This document shows positions 26,951 to 40,915 of a stretch of 64,000 nt of DNA, piece by piece. The translations under genes were made by a program, and so were the position numbers. This stretch comes from Comamonadaceae bacterium G21597-S1 (GTDB lineage: Bacteria > Pseudomonadota > Gammaproteobacteria > Burkholderiales > Burkholderiaceae_C), in assembly GCA_027214345.1 (NCBI GenBank), contig JAPWHR010000003.1:124001-188000 (forward strand), in the 5' to 3' direction. The notes beneath the pieces were generated by a model that had not been told where the DNA came from, searched no databases, and saw only the letters and a list, made by a program, of their open reading frames with translations. Positions within the stretch are counted from its first letter, which is position 1. The number at the start of each line of letters is the position of its first letter.

Positions 26951-28165
26951 ATGCCCGCCCCCAAATGGCAATTCGCCCCCCGCTTCCGCCGCCATGCCTT
27001 CGGCTGGCGCTCGGACACGCCGATCCAGCGCATCAAGCAGGCCCTGGCCGAGATCAAGGCGACTGCGAAAAAGGATCCGGTGCTGGCCGCCGAGGGTGCC
27101 GTGTTGCTGCTGGAGAAACTGTCCCCGGCCCTGGAGCATGTGGACAGTTCGTCCGGCGCCCTGGGCAACGCCGTGAACAAGGCCATCGACGATCTGGCTC
27201 CCTTGATCGGCCGGGCCGATGTCGACCCGGCGGTGCGCCAGCATTGGCTGCAGCGACTCTGGCAGGCGGTGCAGGACGATGGCATCCCCTACATCGAACG
27301 GCTGGGTGACCATTGGGGCACGCTGTGCGCGGACGCCGAACGGGCGTCGACCTGGGCCGATGAATTTCTTCCCGCGGTGCGCAATGCATGGCGACCGACG
27401 GCATCGCCCGGCAGTTATTTCCAGGGCACCAGCGCCTGCCTGGCCTGCCTGCTGGCGGCCGGCCGCCACGAGGAACTGCTCGGGCTGCTGGAGTCGGCCC
27501 GCTTCAAGTGGTGGCACTATCGCCAATGGGGCGTGAAGGCCTTGCTGGCCATGGGCCGCAAGTCAGAGGCGCTGCTGTATGCCGAGGCGTCGCAGGGGCA
27601 AAACGAACCATCCGGCGAGATCGCCCGGGCCTGCGAGGCGATCCTGCAGTCGTCGGGTCTTGTCGAAGAGGCCTATGCGCGCTACGCCATCGCGGCCAAC
27701 CAGTCCACCACCCACCTGGCCACCTTCCGCGCCATCGCGAAGAAATACCCGCACAAGAACGCGGCGGACATCCTGCGCGACCTGACCGCCAGCACACCCG
27801 GGGCGGAAGGCAAGTGGTTCGCGGCCGCCAAAGACGCCGGCTTGTACGACGAGGCCCTCGCCCTGGTCGCCCACAGTCCGGCGGACCCCCGCACCTTGAC
27901 ACGCGCGGCCCGGGATTTCGCGCTGACCCAGCCGCGCTTCGCACTGCACAGCGGCCTGGCCGCGTTGCGGTGGATGGCGCACGGCCACGGTTACGAGATC
28001 ACCGGCGCCGATGTGCTGGACGCCTGGAATGCCACGGCCGCGGCCGCCGGCGGCGCAGGCATGGACGCGAACACCGTCAAGACCCAGGTCCGGGCCTGGG
28101 TCGCCGAAGACAACAGCTTCGCGCGTTTCATGCGTGACATCCTGCGCTGGCAGCTGTCATCCTGA
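26951..28165 (+). CDS. Hypothetical helical-repeat (TPR-like) protein
   Basis: A 404-residue soluble protein built of repeated alpha-helical pairs, for example LACLLAAGRHEELLGLLESARFKWWHYRQWGVKALLAMGRKSEALLYAE, which reads like tetratricopeptide or related superhelical repeats (quoted here in outline only: residues about 155-215). No enzyme motif or membrane segment was found and I do not recognise the family. It lies between the two methionine synthase halves, 100 bp after the first and 217 bp before the second. It is probably read with metH1, but nothing in it indicates a role in methionine metabolism. Confidence 0.7.
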   Translation: MPAPKWQFAPRFRRHAFGWRSDTPIQRIKQALAEIKATAKKDPVLAAEGAVLLLEKLSPALEHVDSSSGALGNAVNKAIDDLAPLIGRADVDPAVRQHWLQRLWQAVQDDGIPYIERLGDHWGTLCADAERASTWADEFLPAVRNAWRPTASPGSYFQGTSACLACLLAAGRHEELLGLLESARFKWWHYRQWGVKALLAMGRKSEALLYAEASQGQNEPSGEIARACEAILQSSGLVEEAYARYAIAANQSTTHLATFRAIAKKYPHKNAADILRDLTASTPGAEGKWFAAAKDAGLYDEALALVAHSPADPRTLTRAARDFALTQPRFALHSGLAALRWMAHGHGYEITGADVLDAWNATAAAAGGAGMDANTVKTQVRAWVAEDNSFARFMRDILRWQLSS

Positions 28166-28244
28166 ACAACCCTGCGGGGCCGCGAACGGCGGTCGGCCCC
28201 TGCTGCGACCGGCGCCCATCCAGGACTGACTAAAATCCCGGTTG

Positions 28245-28316
28245 CCCAAGGAGCGTTGCAGCGGCGCGCATCGAACACGATGCGCCCGCCAGGCTTGGGT
28301 GCAACAACGGCGCTCA
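28245..28316 (+). promoter_or_regulatory. SAH riboswitch upstream of metH2
   Basis: The leader matches the S-adenosylhomocysteine riboswitch (ahcY motif). P1 pairs CCCAAG (28245-28250) with CTTGGG (28294-28299). The conserved AAGGAGCGTTGCA follows the 5' P1 strand. P2 is a perfect 8-bp hairpin (28266-28273 with 28278-28285, loop AACA). The pseudoknot partner CAACGGCGCTC (28305-28315) can pair with GAGCGTTG (28251-28258), and it is followed by the usual CAC. Such elements raise expression when SAH accumulates, fitting control of a methionine synthase that recycles homocysteine. The coding start is 67 bp downstream. Confidence 0.9.
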
Positions 28317-28382
28317 CTCCCCAAAAGCCCCTGCCACGGCCCGCATCGCGGCCGTTGGCACCGACCCAGAGAGTGAGCCGCC

Positions 28383-31142
<2,760 letters not shown>

Positions 31143-31148
31143 GCCGGC

Positions 31149-31538
31149 TCAACGCGGCACGACGGCAATCGCCTCGATCTCCAGCCGCGCGCCGAGCGCC
31201 AGTCCGTTGGCAGCAAAGGCGCTGCGGGCCGGGTACGGCGGCGTGAAGAAGCTGGTGTAGACCGCGTTGAACGCGGCCCAGTCATTCATGTCGGCCAGCA
31301 TCACGGTGCACTTGACGACCTGCTCCAGGCCAAAGCCGTGCGCGGCGAGCGCGGCCCGGATGTTTTCCAGCGCCTGCCGGGCCTGCGCCTCCAGGCCGCC
31401 GGGCGCCAGTGTCACGGTGCCGGGCAAGGTGCCCATCTGCCCCGACAGATACAAGGAGTCGCCGACCCGCACGATTTCCGAGAACGGCAGCCCCAGGGCC
31501 GCGAAGGCGGGCGAATTCAGGTGTTCGATCGTGGGCAT
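31149..31538 (-). CDS. RidA-family enamine/imine deaminase
   Basis: A 129-residue protein of the RidA (YjgF/YER057c/UK114) family, which hydrolyses reactive enamine/imine intermediates of amino-acid metabolism. The catalytic arginine is retained in PARSAFAANGL, with the preceding VYTSFFTPPYP loop and ending LGARLEIEAIAVV. It is encoded opposite metH2, with stop codons 6 bp apart, and is divergent from the transglycosylase gene. Subfamily assignment (true RidA or Rid4-7) is uncertain. Confidence 0.88.
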   Translation of the reverse strand: MPTIEHLNSPAFAALGLPFSEIVRVGDSLYLSGQMGTLPGTVTLAPGGLEAQARQALENIRAALAAHGFGLEQVVKCTVMLADMNDWAAFNAVYTSFFTPPYPARSAFAANGLALGARLEIEAIAVVPR

Positions 31539-31631
31539 GGGCGTGTTCCGCGGGGTTGGACGGCCATTCTAGGCAGCACCCTTCGGCCACACGGCACGCG
31601 GGCCGATGCGACCAGCCGCGACAATGCTTCG

Positions 31632-33002
31632 ATGCAGTCGTCCCGTCAGCCATTTTCCCGCGCCGCTGTGCAGGCCGTTTCCCTGCTGGCCGCCATGCTC
31701 GTGGCCGGCTGCGCGACGCCGGCGGCCACGACGCCGCCCCCGTCGCCAGCCCCGGCGGTCGCGCGCAGCAAGGGAACAACGCCACCGGTCGCCGTGGCGG
31801 CACCCGCCCAGGCGATCGTGGCACCACCGCATGCGGCACCGGAACCACCGCAAGCGGTGGTGGCGCCGCCGACCCAGGAGCAGGCATTCGCCGCCTGGGT
31901 GCAGGACTTCCGCGCCCACGCACGAGGGGCCGGCATCGACACGGCCACGCTGCAGGACGCGTTTGCGCTGGTGCAGTACCTGCCCCAGGTCGTCGAACGC
32001 GACCGCTCCCAGGCCGAGTTCACGCGCTCGGTCTGGGAATACCTCGACGTCGCCGTCTCGCCCAGCCGCATCGTGCGCGGGCAGGAACGCCTGTACGAGG
32101 TCCGCGCCGAGGCCGAGGCCGCCGCGTCACGTTACGGCGTGCCGGCCACCATCCTGGTGGCGATCTGGGGCATGGAGAGCAACTACGGCAGCAACTACGG
32201 CTCCTTGTCCGTCATCGACGCGCTCGCCACGTTGGGTTTCGATGGCCGACGCGAAGCCTGGGCACGCGGACAACTGCTGGCCGCGCTGCGCATCCTGCAA
32301 AGTGGCGACATCGCGCGCGACCGCATGATCGGGTCCTGGGCCGGCGCCATGGGACAGACCCAGTTCCTGCCGTCGAACTTCCTGGCCTATGCCGTCGACG
32401 CGGACGGCGACGGCCGACGCGACATCTGGGGCTCGATGGCCGACGTGCTGGCCTCGACCGCCAACTTCCTGGCGCGCTCGGGTTGGCGTGCCGGCCAGCC
32501 GTGGGGCCTGGAGGTGCGGCTGCCCGATGGTTTCGATTTCGCGCGCGCCGACACCGACATCCGCCAGTCCAGCGCACGGTGGGCCGCCGAAGGTGTGCGC
32601 GCAGCGGCCGGCACGCCACTGCCCGAGATGCCGGATGCCGCGTTGTTCCTGCCGGCGGGCGCACGCGGCCCGGCCTTCCTGGTCGGGCACAACTTCCGCA
32701 CCATCCTGCGCTACAACAACGCCACCAGCTACGCGCTGGCCGTGGGCCTGCTGGCGCAGCAACTGGCCGGCGAACCCGGCGTGCAGGCGCCGTGGCCGCG
32801 GGACCTGCAGGCGCTCACGCGCGAGCAAGTACTGACTTTGCAGACAGCACTGAACCGGCGCGGCTTCGACGCCGGCACGCCGGACGGCTTGATGGGCCCG
32901 GCCACCCGCGCCGGCGTGCGCCGTTTCCAGCGCAGCATCGGCTGGCCCGCCGACGGTTATCCGACACAGGAGCTGCTCGAGCGCCTCGCGGCAACGCCCT
33001 GA
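31632..33002 (+). CDS. Membrane-bound lytic murein transglycosylase (MltB-like) with peptidoglycan-binding domain
   Basis: A 456-residue lipoprotein that cleaves peptidoglycan non-hydrolytically. The leader ends in the lipobox LVAGC and is followed by a proline/alanine-rich spacer (about 30-80). The transglycosylase domain (about 83-375) has the catalytic glutamate in IWGMESNYGSNYG (Glu182) and the SWAGAMGQTQFLPSNF motif of the MltB family. A C-terminal peptidoglycan-binding type 1 domain (about 395-455) contains ALNRRGFDAGTPDGLMGPAT. Its 3' end overlaps the convergent thiDE gene by 46 bp. Confidence 0.92.
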   Translation: MQSSRQPFSRAAVQAVSLLAAMLVAGCATPAATTPPPSPAPAVARSKGTTPPVAVAAPAQAIVAPPHAAPEPPQAVVAPPTQEQAFAAWVQDFRAHARGAGIDTATLQDAFALVQYLPQVVERDRSQAEFTRSVWEYLDVAVSPSRIVRGQERLYEVRAEAEAAASRYGVPATILVAIWGMESNYGSNYGSLSVIDALATLGFDGRREAWARGQLLAALRILQSGDIARDRMIGSWAGAMGQTQFLPSNFLAYAVDADGDGRRDIWGSMADVLASTANFLARSGWRAGQPWGLEVRLPDGFDFARADTDIRQSSARWAAEGVRAAAGTPLPEMPDAALFLPAGARGPAFLVGHNFRTILRYNNATSYALAVGLLAQQLAGEPGVQAPWPRDLQALTREQVLTLQTALNRRGFDAGTPDGLMGPATRAGVRRFQRSIGWPADGYPTQELLERLAATP

Positions 33003-34684
33003 GCGGCGTCCGGCTCCAGCGAGGGCAGCGGAAACGCCGGCACGGCCGGATGTACACCCGCCGCCGACGCCATCGCCCGCAGGAATCGCGGCACGCTGAC
33101 GGCCGGGTCGGCACCCAGCCCGCGCACGACACAGACTCCGTCGACACCGGTACCGGCCGCCACGGCTGCCCGTTCGGCGTCCAGGATGCCGCCGATCGCC
33201 ACCACCGGCGCGGGCGCCATGTGGCGCCACCAGGCCAGGTTGTGCAAGCCCTGCGCGCGCCACGGCATCGGCTTGGTCGCGGTCGGCCACACGGGCCCGC
33301 AGGCGATGTAGCGCGGAGCCAGGCTGGCGGCGCGGCACAACTCCCACAGGCTGTGCGAACTCACGCCCAGTTCCAGGCCACTGGCGCGCAGCTGCGCGCG
33401 CTGCGCGTCGTCGAGGGCGAGCAGGTCCTCCTGCCCCAGATGCACGCCGGGGGCGCCGGCCGCGATCGCCACGCGCCAGTGGTCGTTGATGAACAGCAAG
33501 GCACCGGCGGCGCGGCAGGCGGCCACGCCGTGTTCCACCGCCTGACGCAAGCGCGCCTGCCATTGGGCGTCGGGTGCGGGCGTCGCCTTGATGCGCAGCT
33601 GCAGCGTGCGCACGCCACTGGCGAGCACCGGCCCGATATGGCACGCATCGTCGACGATGGCGTACAGGCCCAGCGCCGGCTGCGGCGGCGCCCGGCCAGT
33701 GGTCGCGGGCGCGAGCAGCGCTTCACCCCAGGACATCTGCGGCAACAGGCTGGCATCGGTGGCGAAACCCGGGCCGGCGAGCACCGGGCCGGCGCCGGCG
33801 CCGGCGGCATGGCCGCGGCGCAAGGCATGGGTGGTGGCCATCTTGGCCAGCACGGCGGCATCCGCGCTGACGAAACCCATCGCCAGTGCAGCCGCTACGG
33901 CGCTGGCAAACGTGCATCCGGTGCCGTGGTGGTGCGGCGTCGGCACCCGCGGCAGGGCCAGCCAGCCACGCGCGTGCGGACCGTCGAACCAGTCCTGCAC
34001 CCATGACGCGGCAGCGTCGTCGTCACCGCCGGTGATACACACGGCCTGGGCGCCGGCCGCGCGCAAGGCCCGCGCGAGCGCCGGCACGTCGGCGCTCGAC
34101 GGTTGCGCCGACGATCCGTGGCCCAGCAGCCGCGCGGCTTCGCGCCGGTTCGGCGTGATCACGGTCGCGCGCGGCAGCAGATGGTCGCGGTAGGCCTGCA
34201 GGGTCGCGGCGTCGGCGAAGGCCGCGCCGCTGCTGGCGCCCAGCACCGGATCCACGACCAGCGCCACGGGTGCGGCCTGGCGCAGGCGGTCCACCCATTG
34301 CGCGACCAGCCGCACCTGGGCGCCGCCGCCGAGCAGGCCGGTCTTGATCACGCACGGCGGCATGTCGCCGGCCAGCGCGCGCAGCTGCGCATCAAGCATG
34401 GCCGCCGACAGCGGTGCGATACGCGTGACCGCCTGCGAATGTTGCGCCGTCACCGCGGCGACCACCGGACACAGGTGCACGCCGAATGCGTCGGCGGCCC
34501 GCAGGTCCGCGGCCAGGCCGGCACCGCCGGCGCTGTCGGTGCCGGCCACGCTCCAGACCACGGGCGGCGCCACCGGCCGCCCATCCGCTCCGCACCCGGC
34601 GGCGTTCGCCCCGGTGCGGCTCACGGGAGCGCCCTCCGTGCTGCGCACGGCGCAATGTGCCTCGGGGCGGTCCGTCGGGCTCAC
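32957..34684 (-). CDS. thiDE: Fused HMP-P kinase / thiamine-phosphate synthase (ThiD-ThiE)
   Basis: A bifunctional thiamine enzyme. The N-terminal part (first 290 or so residues) is ThiD (AGTDSAGGAGLAADLRAADAFG; GTGCTFASAVAAALAMG), phosphorylating hydroxymethylpyrimidine phosphate. The C-terminal part is ThiE-like (LQLRIK; FINDHW; GVHLGQEDL; YIACGPVWPTATKP), coupling it to thiazole phosphate. The start is uncertain: GTG at 34684 and GTG at 34624 each have GGAGGG seven bases upstream, inside a duplicated repeat, and GTG at 34573 or 34561 lies nearer the conserved domain. The first choice gives 575 residues. Last gene of the thiC operon. Confidence 0.88.
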   Translation of the reverse strand: MSPTDRPEAHCAVRSTEGAPVSRTGANAAGCGADGRPVAPPVVWSVAGTDSAGGAGLAADLRAADAFGVHLCPVVAAVTAQHSQAVTRIAPLSAAMLDAQLRALAGDMPPCVIKTGLLGGGAQVRLVAQWVDRLRQAAPVALVVDPVLGASSGAAFADAATLQAYRDHLLPRATVITPNRREAARLLGHGSSAQPSSADVPALARALRAAGAQAVCITGGDDDAAASWVQDWFDGPHARGWLALPRVPTPHHHGTGCTFASAVAAALAMGFVSADAAVLAKMATTHALRRGHAAGAGAGPVLAGPGFATDASLLPQMSWGEALLAPATTGRAPPQPALGLYAIVDDACHIGPVLASGVRTLQLRIKATPAPDAQWQARLRQAVEHGVAACRAAGALLFINDHWRVAIAAGAPGVHLGQEDLLALDDAQRAQLRASGLELGVSSHSLWELCRAASLAPRYIACGPVWPTATKPMPWRAQGLHNLAWWRHMAPAPVVAIGGILDAERAAVAAGTGVDGVCVVRGLGADPAVSVPRFLRAMASAAGVHPAVPAFPLPSLEPDAAQGVAARRSSSSCVG

Positions 34685-34742
34685 TGGACGACCCTCCGCG
34701 CTACGCGCTGCGGGATTCGCCCTTGGGAACGGCCCGGCGCGC
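34619..34742 (-). repeat. Degenerate palindromic-repeat copy and duplicated start cassette between thiG and thiDE
   Basis: Read on the minus strand, this stretch opens with GCGCCGGGCCGTTCCCAAGG, matching the beginning of the repeat unit found in aacS and at the end of dctQ. It then contains two 21-bp blocks 60 bp apart (34679-34699 and 34619-34639, about 16 of 21 bases alike), each holding GGAGGG-N7-GTGAGC, that is, a ribosome site and a start codon in the thiDE frame. The ATGA overlapping the thiG stop opens only a short frame that ends at the first block, with its TGA overlapping the GTG. Confidence 0.6.
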
Positions 34743-35606
34743 TCATGGCCGTGCGCCCAGCAGCATCGGCTCGCCACCAACCGGCGTGCTGGCGACCGCA
34801 AAATCCTGCGCCGCCATGACTCCCGCCTGCCAGCCCAGGCGGCCCGCCTCGATGGCGCGGCGGAATGCGCCGGCCATGCGCACCGGGTCGCGTGCGTGCG
34901 CGACGGCCGAATTGAGCAAGACCGCGTCGAAACCCAGTTCCATCGCCTGCGCGGCATCGGACGGCGCGCCGATGCCGGCGTCGATGATCAGCGTGGCGTC
35001 CGGCAGCCGTTCGCGCAGCGTGCGCAACGCGAACGGGTTCAGCAGGCCCTGGCCGGATCCGATCGGAGCGCCCCAGGGCATCAACACCGGACAACCGGCA
35101 TCGAGCAGGCGCCGGCACAACACCAGGTCATCGGTGCAATAGGGAAACACCGTGAAACCCTCGCGCACCAGCTGGCTTGCTGCGTCCAGCAGCTCGAACG
35201 GATCCGGCTGCAGGCTGTGGTTGTCGCCGATCACCTCGAGCTTGATCCAGGGCGTGCCGTACAACTCGCGCGCCATCGCGGCCAGCTGCACCGCTTCGCG
35301 CGCGGTACGGCAGCCGGCGGTGTTGGGCAACACGCGGGCTCCGCGCGCGTGCAAGGCCCGATCGAGCAGGGCGAGATGGCCGTTGTCGCCGGTAGCGGCC
35401 ATGACGCGGCGCAGCGCGACGGTCACCACCTCGGCGCCAGAGGTCACGACCGCGTCGTGCAGCACCTGCGGCGACGGATATCCCGCGCTGCCCAGCAGGA
35501 AGCGGCTGCGCAGCACCACGTCGCCGATGCGCCAGGGTGCGGGATCGGGCATCGGGTCCGTCGTTGCGGATGCCGCTGCGCCGTTGTCGGAAGTATCGTG
35601 ATTCAT
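34743..35606 (-). CDS. thiG: Thiazole synthase ThiG
   Basis: A 287-residue TIM-barrel enzyme that forms the thiazole phosphate ring of thiamine from deoxyxylulose 5-phosphate, a ThiO-derived imine and ThiS thiocarboxylate. The Schiff-base lysine lies in WIKLEVIGD, and other signature blocks are present (LLGSAGYPSPQVL, PNTAGCRTA, PWGAPIGSGQGLLN, DAGIGAPSDAAQAMELGFDAVLLN). The first 25 residues are a low-complexity extension. It follows thiS by 15 bp. Confidence 0.95.
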   Translation of the reverse strand: MNHDTSDNGAAASATTDPMPDPAPWRIGDVVLRSRFLLGSAGYPSPQVLHDAVVTSGAEVVTVALRRVMAATGDNGHLALLDRALHARGARVLPNTAGCRTAREAVQLAAMARELYGTPWIKLEVIGDNHSLQPDPFELLDAASQLVREGFTVFPYCTDDLVLCRRLLDAGCPVLMPWGAPIGSGQGLLNPFALRTLRERLPDATLIIDAGIGAPSDAAQAMELGFDAVLLNSAVAHARDPVRMAGAFRRAIEAGRLGWQAGVMAAQDFAVASTPVGGEPMLLGARP

Positions 35607-35621
35607 GGAGTCCGGGTCCTT

Positions 35622-35879
35622 TCATCCGCCCACGATGGGTCGGAACAACACCACCGTGTCGGTGGCAAACACGATGTGGCTGGCACGTTGCGGACGCGGC
35701 ACGAACTGCCCGTTCACCGCCGTGGCGACCTGCTCCGGCGCATGGCCGGCCAGCGCCAGCAACTGCGCCAGCGTGCTGCCGTGCGGCAACCGGCAAAGGC
35801 GTCCGCCCAGGTCCAGCGTCATCATCGCGTCGGCGCCGTCCGCAGCGGACTGCGGGCCGTTGTGATCGCCCGCCGTCAT
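35622..35879 (-). CDS. thiS: Sulfur carrier protein ThiS
   Basis: A small ubiquitin-like sulfur carrier ending in the required Gly-Gly (RPIVGG). It is activated and thiocarboxylated at the C-terminus, then donates sulfur to ThiG. The ATG at 35879 overlaps the thiO stop (ATGA) and gives 85 residues, longer than the usual 65-70. Alternative starts at the tandem ATGs 35825/35822 would give about 67 residues. Coupling to thiO favours the longer form, with an extra flexible N-terminus (GDHNGPQSAADGADA). Confidence 0.9.
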   Translation of the reverse strand: MTAGDHNGPQSAADGADAMMTLDLGGRLCRLPHGSTLAQLLALAGHAPEQVATAVNGQFVPRPQRASHIVFATDTVVLFRPIVGG

Positions 35880-36949
35880 GGAGCCACCCCCGCCGGGGTC
35901 AGCGCCGCGGCCAGGCCGCTCGCCTGCAACACGTCCTCGACCAGCGCCGGCGCGAGCAACCAGCCATGGCGAAACAGGCCGTTGATGCGCACCAGCCCCG
36001 GCTCGATGCTGCTGGCCGGTTCGTTGTCGGGCAGCGCGGGGCGCAGGTTGACGTCCAGCCGTTCGATGCGCGCTTCGTCCAGCGCCGGGAAGATGCTGTG
36101 CGCCGCCGCCATCAACTCGACGGCGCTGCGCAGCGACACCGGCGATCGATCCGCGCTTTCGATTTCGCTGGCGCCGACGATCAGCAGGTCCGCACTGCGC
36201 GGCACGACATACACCCGGTGACGGGGATGCAACAGCCGCACCGGCCGTAGCAGGCCATGCCCCTGCAGGCGCAACCAGACGGTTTCGCCGCGCACGCCGC
36301 GCACCGGGGCCTGGGCCTGCCCGGCGACGCCGCGCACATCGATGGCCCAGTCGAAGCGGTGCGGCGGCCTGCCGTCGACGCACACGCGGCCGGGCGCCAG
36401 CTCCCGCACCGTCTGCCCCCACGCCCAGGCCACGCCGGGCGCCTCGGACTGCAGCGCGCACATCGCCGCCACGGTATCGATGCAGGCCTCCTGCGGCAGC
36501 AACCAGGCATGCGCGATGGCGAGCAGCGCCGGCTCCAGCGTCGCCAGCGCGGCCGGCGTCAACGCCTGCGGCCGCACGGCGCCGGGCTCGTCCGGCGCGA
36601 GGCGGGCCAGCAGGCGCTGCGCCGTGCCCCGGTCGCTGCGATGCGCCAGCAACAGGCTGCCACACGCGGCAAACCCCACCCGGGTCCGCAGGCCTGCGAC
36701 GATGGAACGCCACAGGCCGATCGACCGCCAGCCCAGTTGCGCCACGCGGGCCGATGAAACCTCGCGCTCGGCTAGCGGACTGAGCATGCCGGCCGCGCTG
36801 AAACCGGCCGCCTGCCAGCCGTCGAAACGCGGCCCCGGCGCCAGCGCTGGGTCGAACACGGTGACGCGATGGCCGGCATGCGCCAGCCGCCAGGCCAGCA
36901 GCCGCCCCAGCAGGCCGGCGCCGGCGATACCGATGGACAGGCCCGCCAC
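35876..36949 (-). CDS. thiO: Glycine oxidase ThiO
   Basis: A 357-residue FAD-dependent amine oxidase that converts glycine to the iminoacetate needed by ThiG. The N-terminal nucleotide fold is GIAGAGLLGRLLAW, followed by AGMLSPLAE and the C-terminal FAD block GLFRHGWLLAPALV typical of ThiO/DadA-type enzymes. It lies 3 bp downstream of thiC and overlaps thiS by 4 bp, so the operon is tightly coupled. Use of ThiO rather than the radical enzyme ThiH implies an oxygen-dependent thiazole pathway. Confidence 0.93.
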   Translation of the reverse strand: MAGLSIGIAGAGLLGRLLAWRLAHAGHRVTVFDPALAPGPRFDGWQAAGFSAAGMLSPLAEREVSSARVAQLGWRSIGLWRSIVAGLRTRVGFAACGSLLLAHRSDRGTAQRLLARLAPDEPGAVRPQALTPAALATLEPALLAIAHAWLLPQEACIDTVAAMCALQSEAPGVAWAWGQTVRELAPGRVCVDGRPPHRFDWAIDVRGVAGQAQAPVRGVRGETVWLRLQGHGLLRPVRLLHPRHRVYVVPRSADLLIVGASEIESADRSPVSLRSAVELMAAAHSIFPALDEARIERLDVNLRPALPDNEPASSIEPGLVRINGLFRHGWLLAPALVEDVLQASGLAAALTPAGVAP

Positions 36950-36952
36950 GGC

Positions 36953-39684
<2,732 letters not shown>

Positions 39685-39685
39685 A

Positions 39686-40198
39686 ATGGCGACGACACAG
39701 GAACGGGCGGTATTGGCAGGCGGATGTTTCTGGGGCATGCAGGACCTGATCCGCAAGTTGCCAGGCGTGTTGTCCACACGGGTGGGCTACACCGGGGGCG
39801 ACGTGCCCAACGCGACCTACCGCAACCACGGCACCCATGCCGAAGGCATCGAGATCGTGTTCGATCCGGCCGTCATCAGTTACCGGCGCCTGCTGGAATT
39901 CTTCTTCCAGATCCACGACCCGAGCACCGTGAACCAGCAGGGCAACGACAGGGGCATGTCGTACCGCTCGGCGATCTACTACGTGAACGACGCGCAAAAG
40001 GCCGAAGCCCTGCGCACCATCATCGACGTCAACGACTCCGGCCTGTGGCCGGGCAAGGTGGTGACCGAAGTCGCGCCAGCGGGTCCATTCTGGGAAGCCG
40101 AACCGGAGCACCAGGACTACCTGGAGCGGTATCCCAACGGCTACACCTGCCATTACCCGCGGGCCGACTGGAAGCTGCCGGCAAAGGTCGACGCCTGA
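39686..40198 (+). CDS. msrA: Peptide-methionine (S)-S-oxide reductase MsrA
   Basis: A 170-residue enzyme for the S-epimer of methionine sulfoxide. The catalytic cysteine is Cys14 in the GGCFWG motif; [31 protein letters not shown] and the [25 protein letters not shown] stretch (quoted as separate blocks of the family) are intact. It is translated with msrB, one base separating stop and start, so both stereoisomers are repaired by one operon. It is short at the C-terminus and lacks the recycling cysteines of longer forms. Confidence 0.95.
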   Translation: MATTQERAVLAGGCFWGMQDLIRKLPGVLSTRVGYTGGDVPNATYRNHGTHAEGIEIVFDPAVISYRRLLEFFFQIHDPSTVNQQGNDRGMSYRSAIYYVNDAQKAEALRTIIDVNDSGLWPGKVVTEVAPAGPFWEAEPEHQDYLERYPNGYTCHYPRADWKLPAKVDA

Positions 40199-40363
40199 AT
40201 CCCCGCGGGCGCGCTGCCGGGCAGACCATTGCTTTACCGACGGTTACACCGATGCATGTCTGACGCAACACGACCGGGGTAACTTGCGCCTGTGCCTGCC
40301 CCGAGGTGGCGGCGGGCGCATGACCGGACGAGCGGAATCGCCGGTACAGGGAGGACCAGGCAC

Positions 40364-40885
40364 ATGACGACCCACATCCAGACCCTGCCTGCGGGCCGCA
40401 GGCATTTCAGCTCCCGCCCCTTGTGGGCCGCCGTCGCAGTGCTCGGCGTGGTGGTGATGGCGCTCGGCGCCAGCCTGATCCACGTGCAGACCCGGCCGGT
40501 GGACGGACATTCGGTCTTTGTCCCGGATGAGCCTGTCGAGGCCGAACCGCAGGCGGCCGCCACCCGATTGCCGGTGCACACGGTGGCGCCGGACGAGGCG
40601 CTCGTGCCGGCCCGCCCGGCACCTGCAACGCCGGAGCCGACCCGGACGCCCGCCGATGCGGCGCAGACCGCCCCCTCGACCGCCAGGCCGACAGCAAAAC
40701 CGTCCGCGGCCAACCAGGGTTCGGTACGGGCTGTCGGTGAGCTGCCTGCCGTCGTACCGGCAGCCGTGCCACTACCGGCGCCGAGACACCCGATCGTCGC
40801 CGCCCCGTATGTCGTGACCGAATCCGGCGTCGTCAACACGGGCCGGCCCGGGCAATCGCGGGCCAAGGTCTACGGCACGGACTGA
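40364..40885 (+). CDS. Proline/alanine-rich single-pass membrane protein
   Basis: A 173-residue protein of unknown function. One transmembrane helix (about residues 20-40, WAAVAVLGVVVMALGASLI) follows a short cytoplasmic segment. The rest, about 130 residues, is rich in proline, alanine and threonine and is probably disordered in the periplasm. The ATG at 40364 follows GGGAGGACC; a longer start at 40292 would add 24 arginine-rich residues and is unlikely. It lies between msrA (166-bp gap) and a convergent MFS gene. Confidence 0.65.
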   Translation: MTTHIQTLPAGRRHFSSRPLWAAVAVLGVVVMALGASLIHVQTRPVDGHSVFVPDEPVEAEPQAAATRLPVHTVAPDEALVPARPAPATPEPTRTPADAAQTAPSTARPTAKPSAANQGSVRAVGELPAVVPAAVPLPAPRHPIVAAPYVVTESGVVNTGRPGQSRAKVYGTD

Positions 40886-40915
40886 CACCGACGCGTCCCG
40901 CACGCCGACCCGCGC

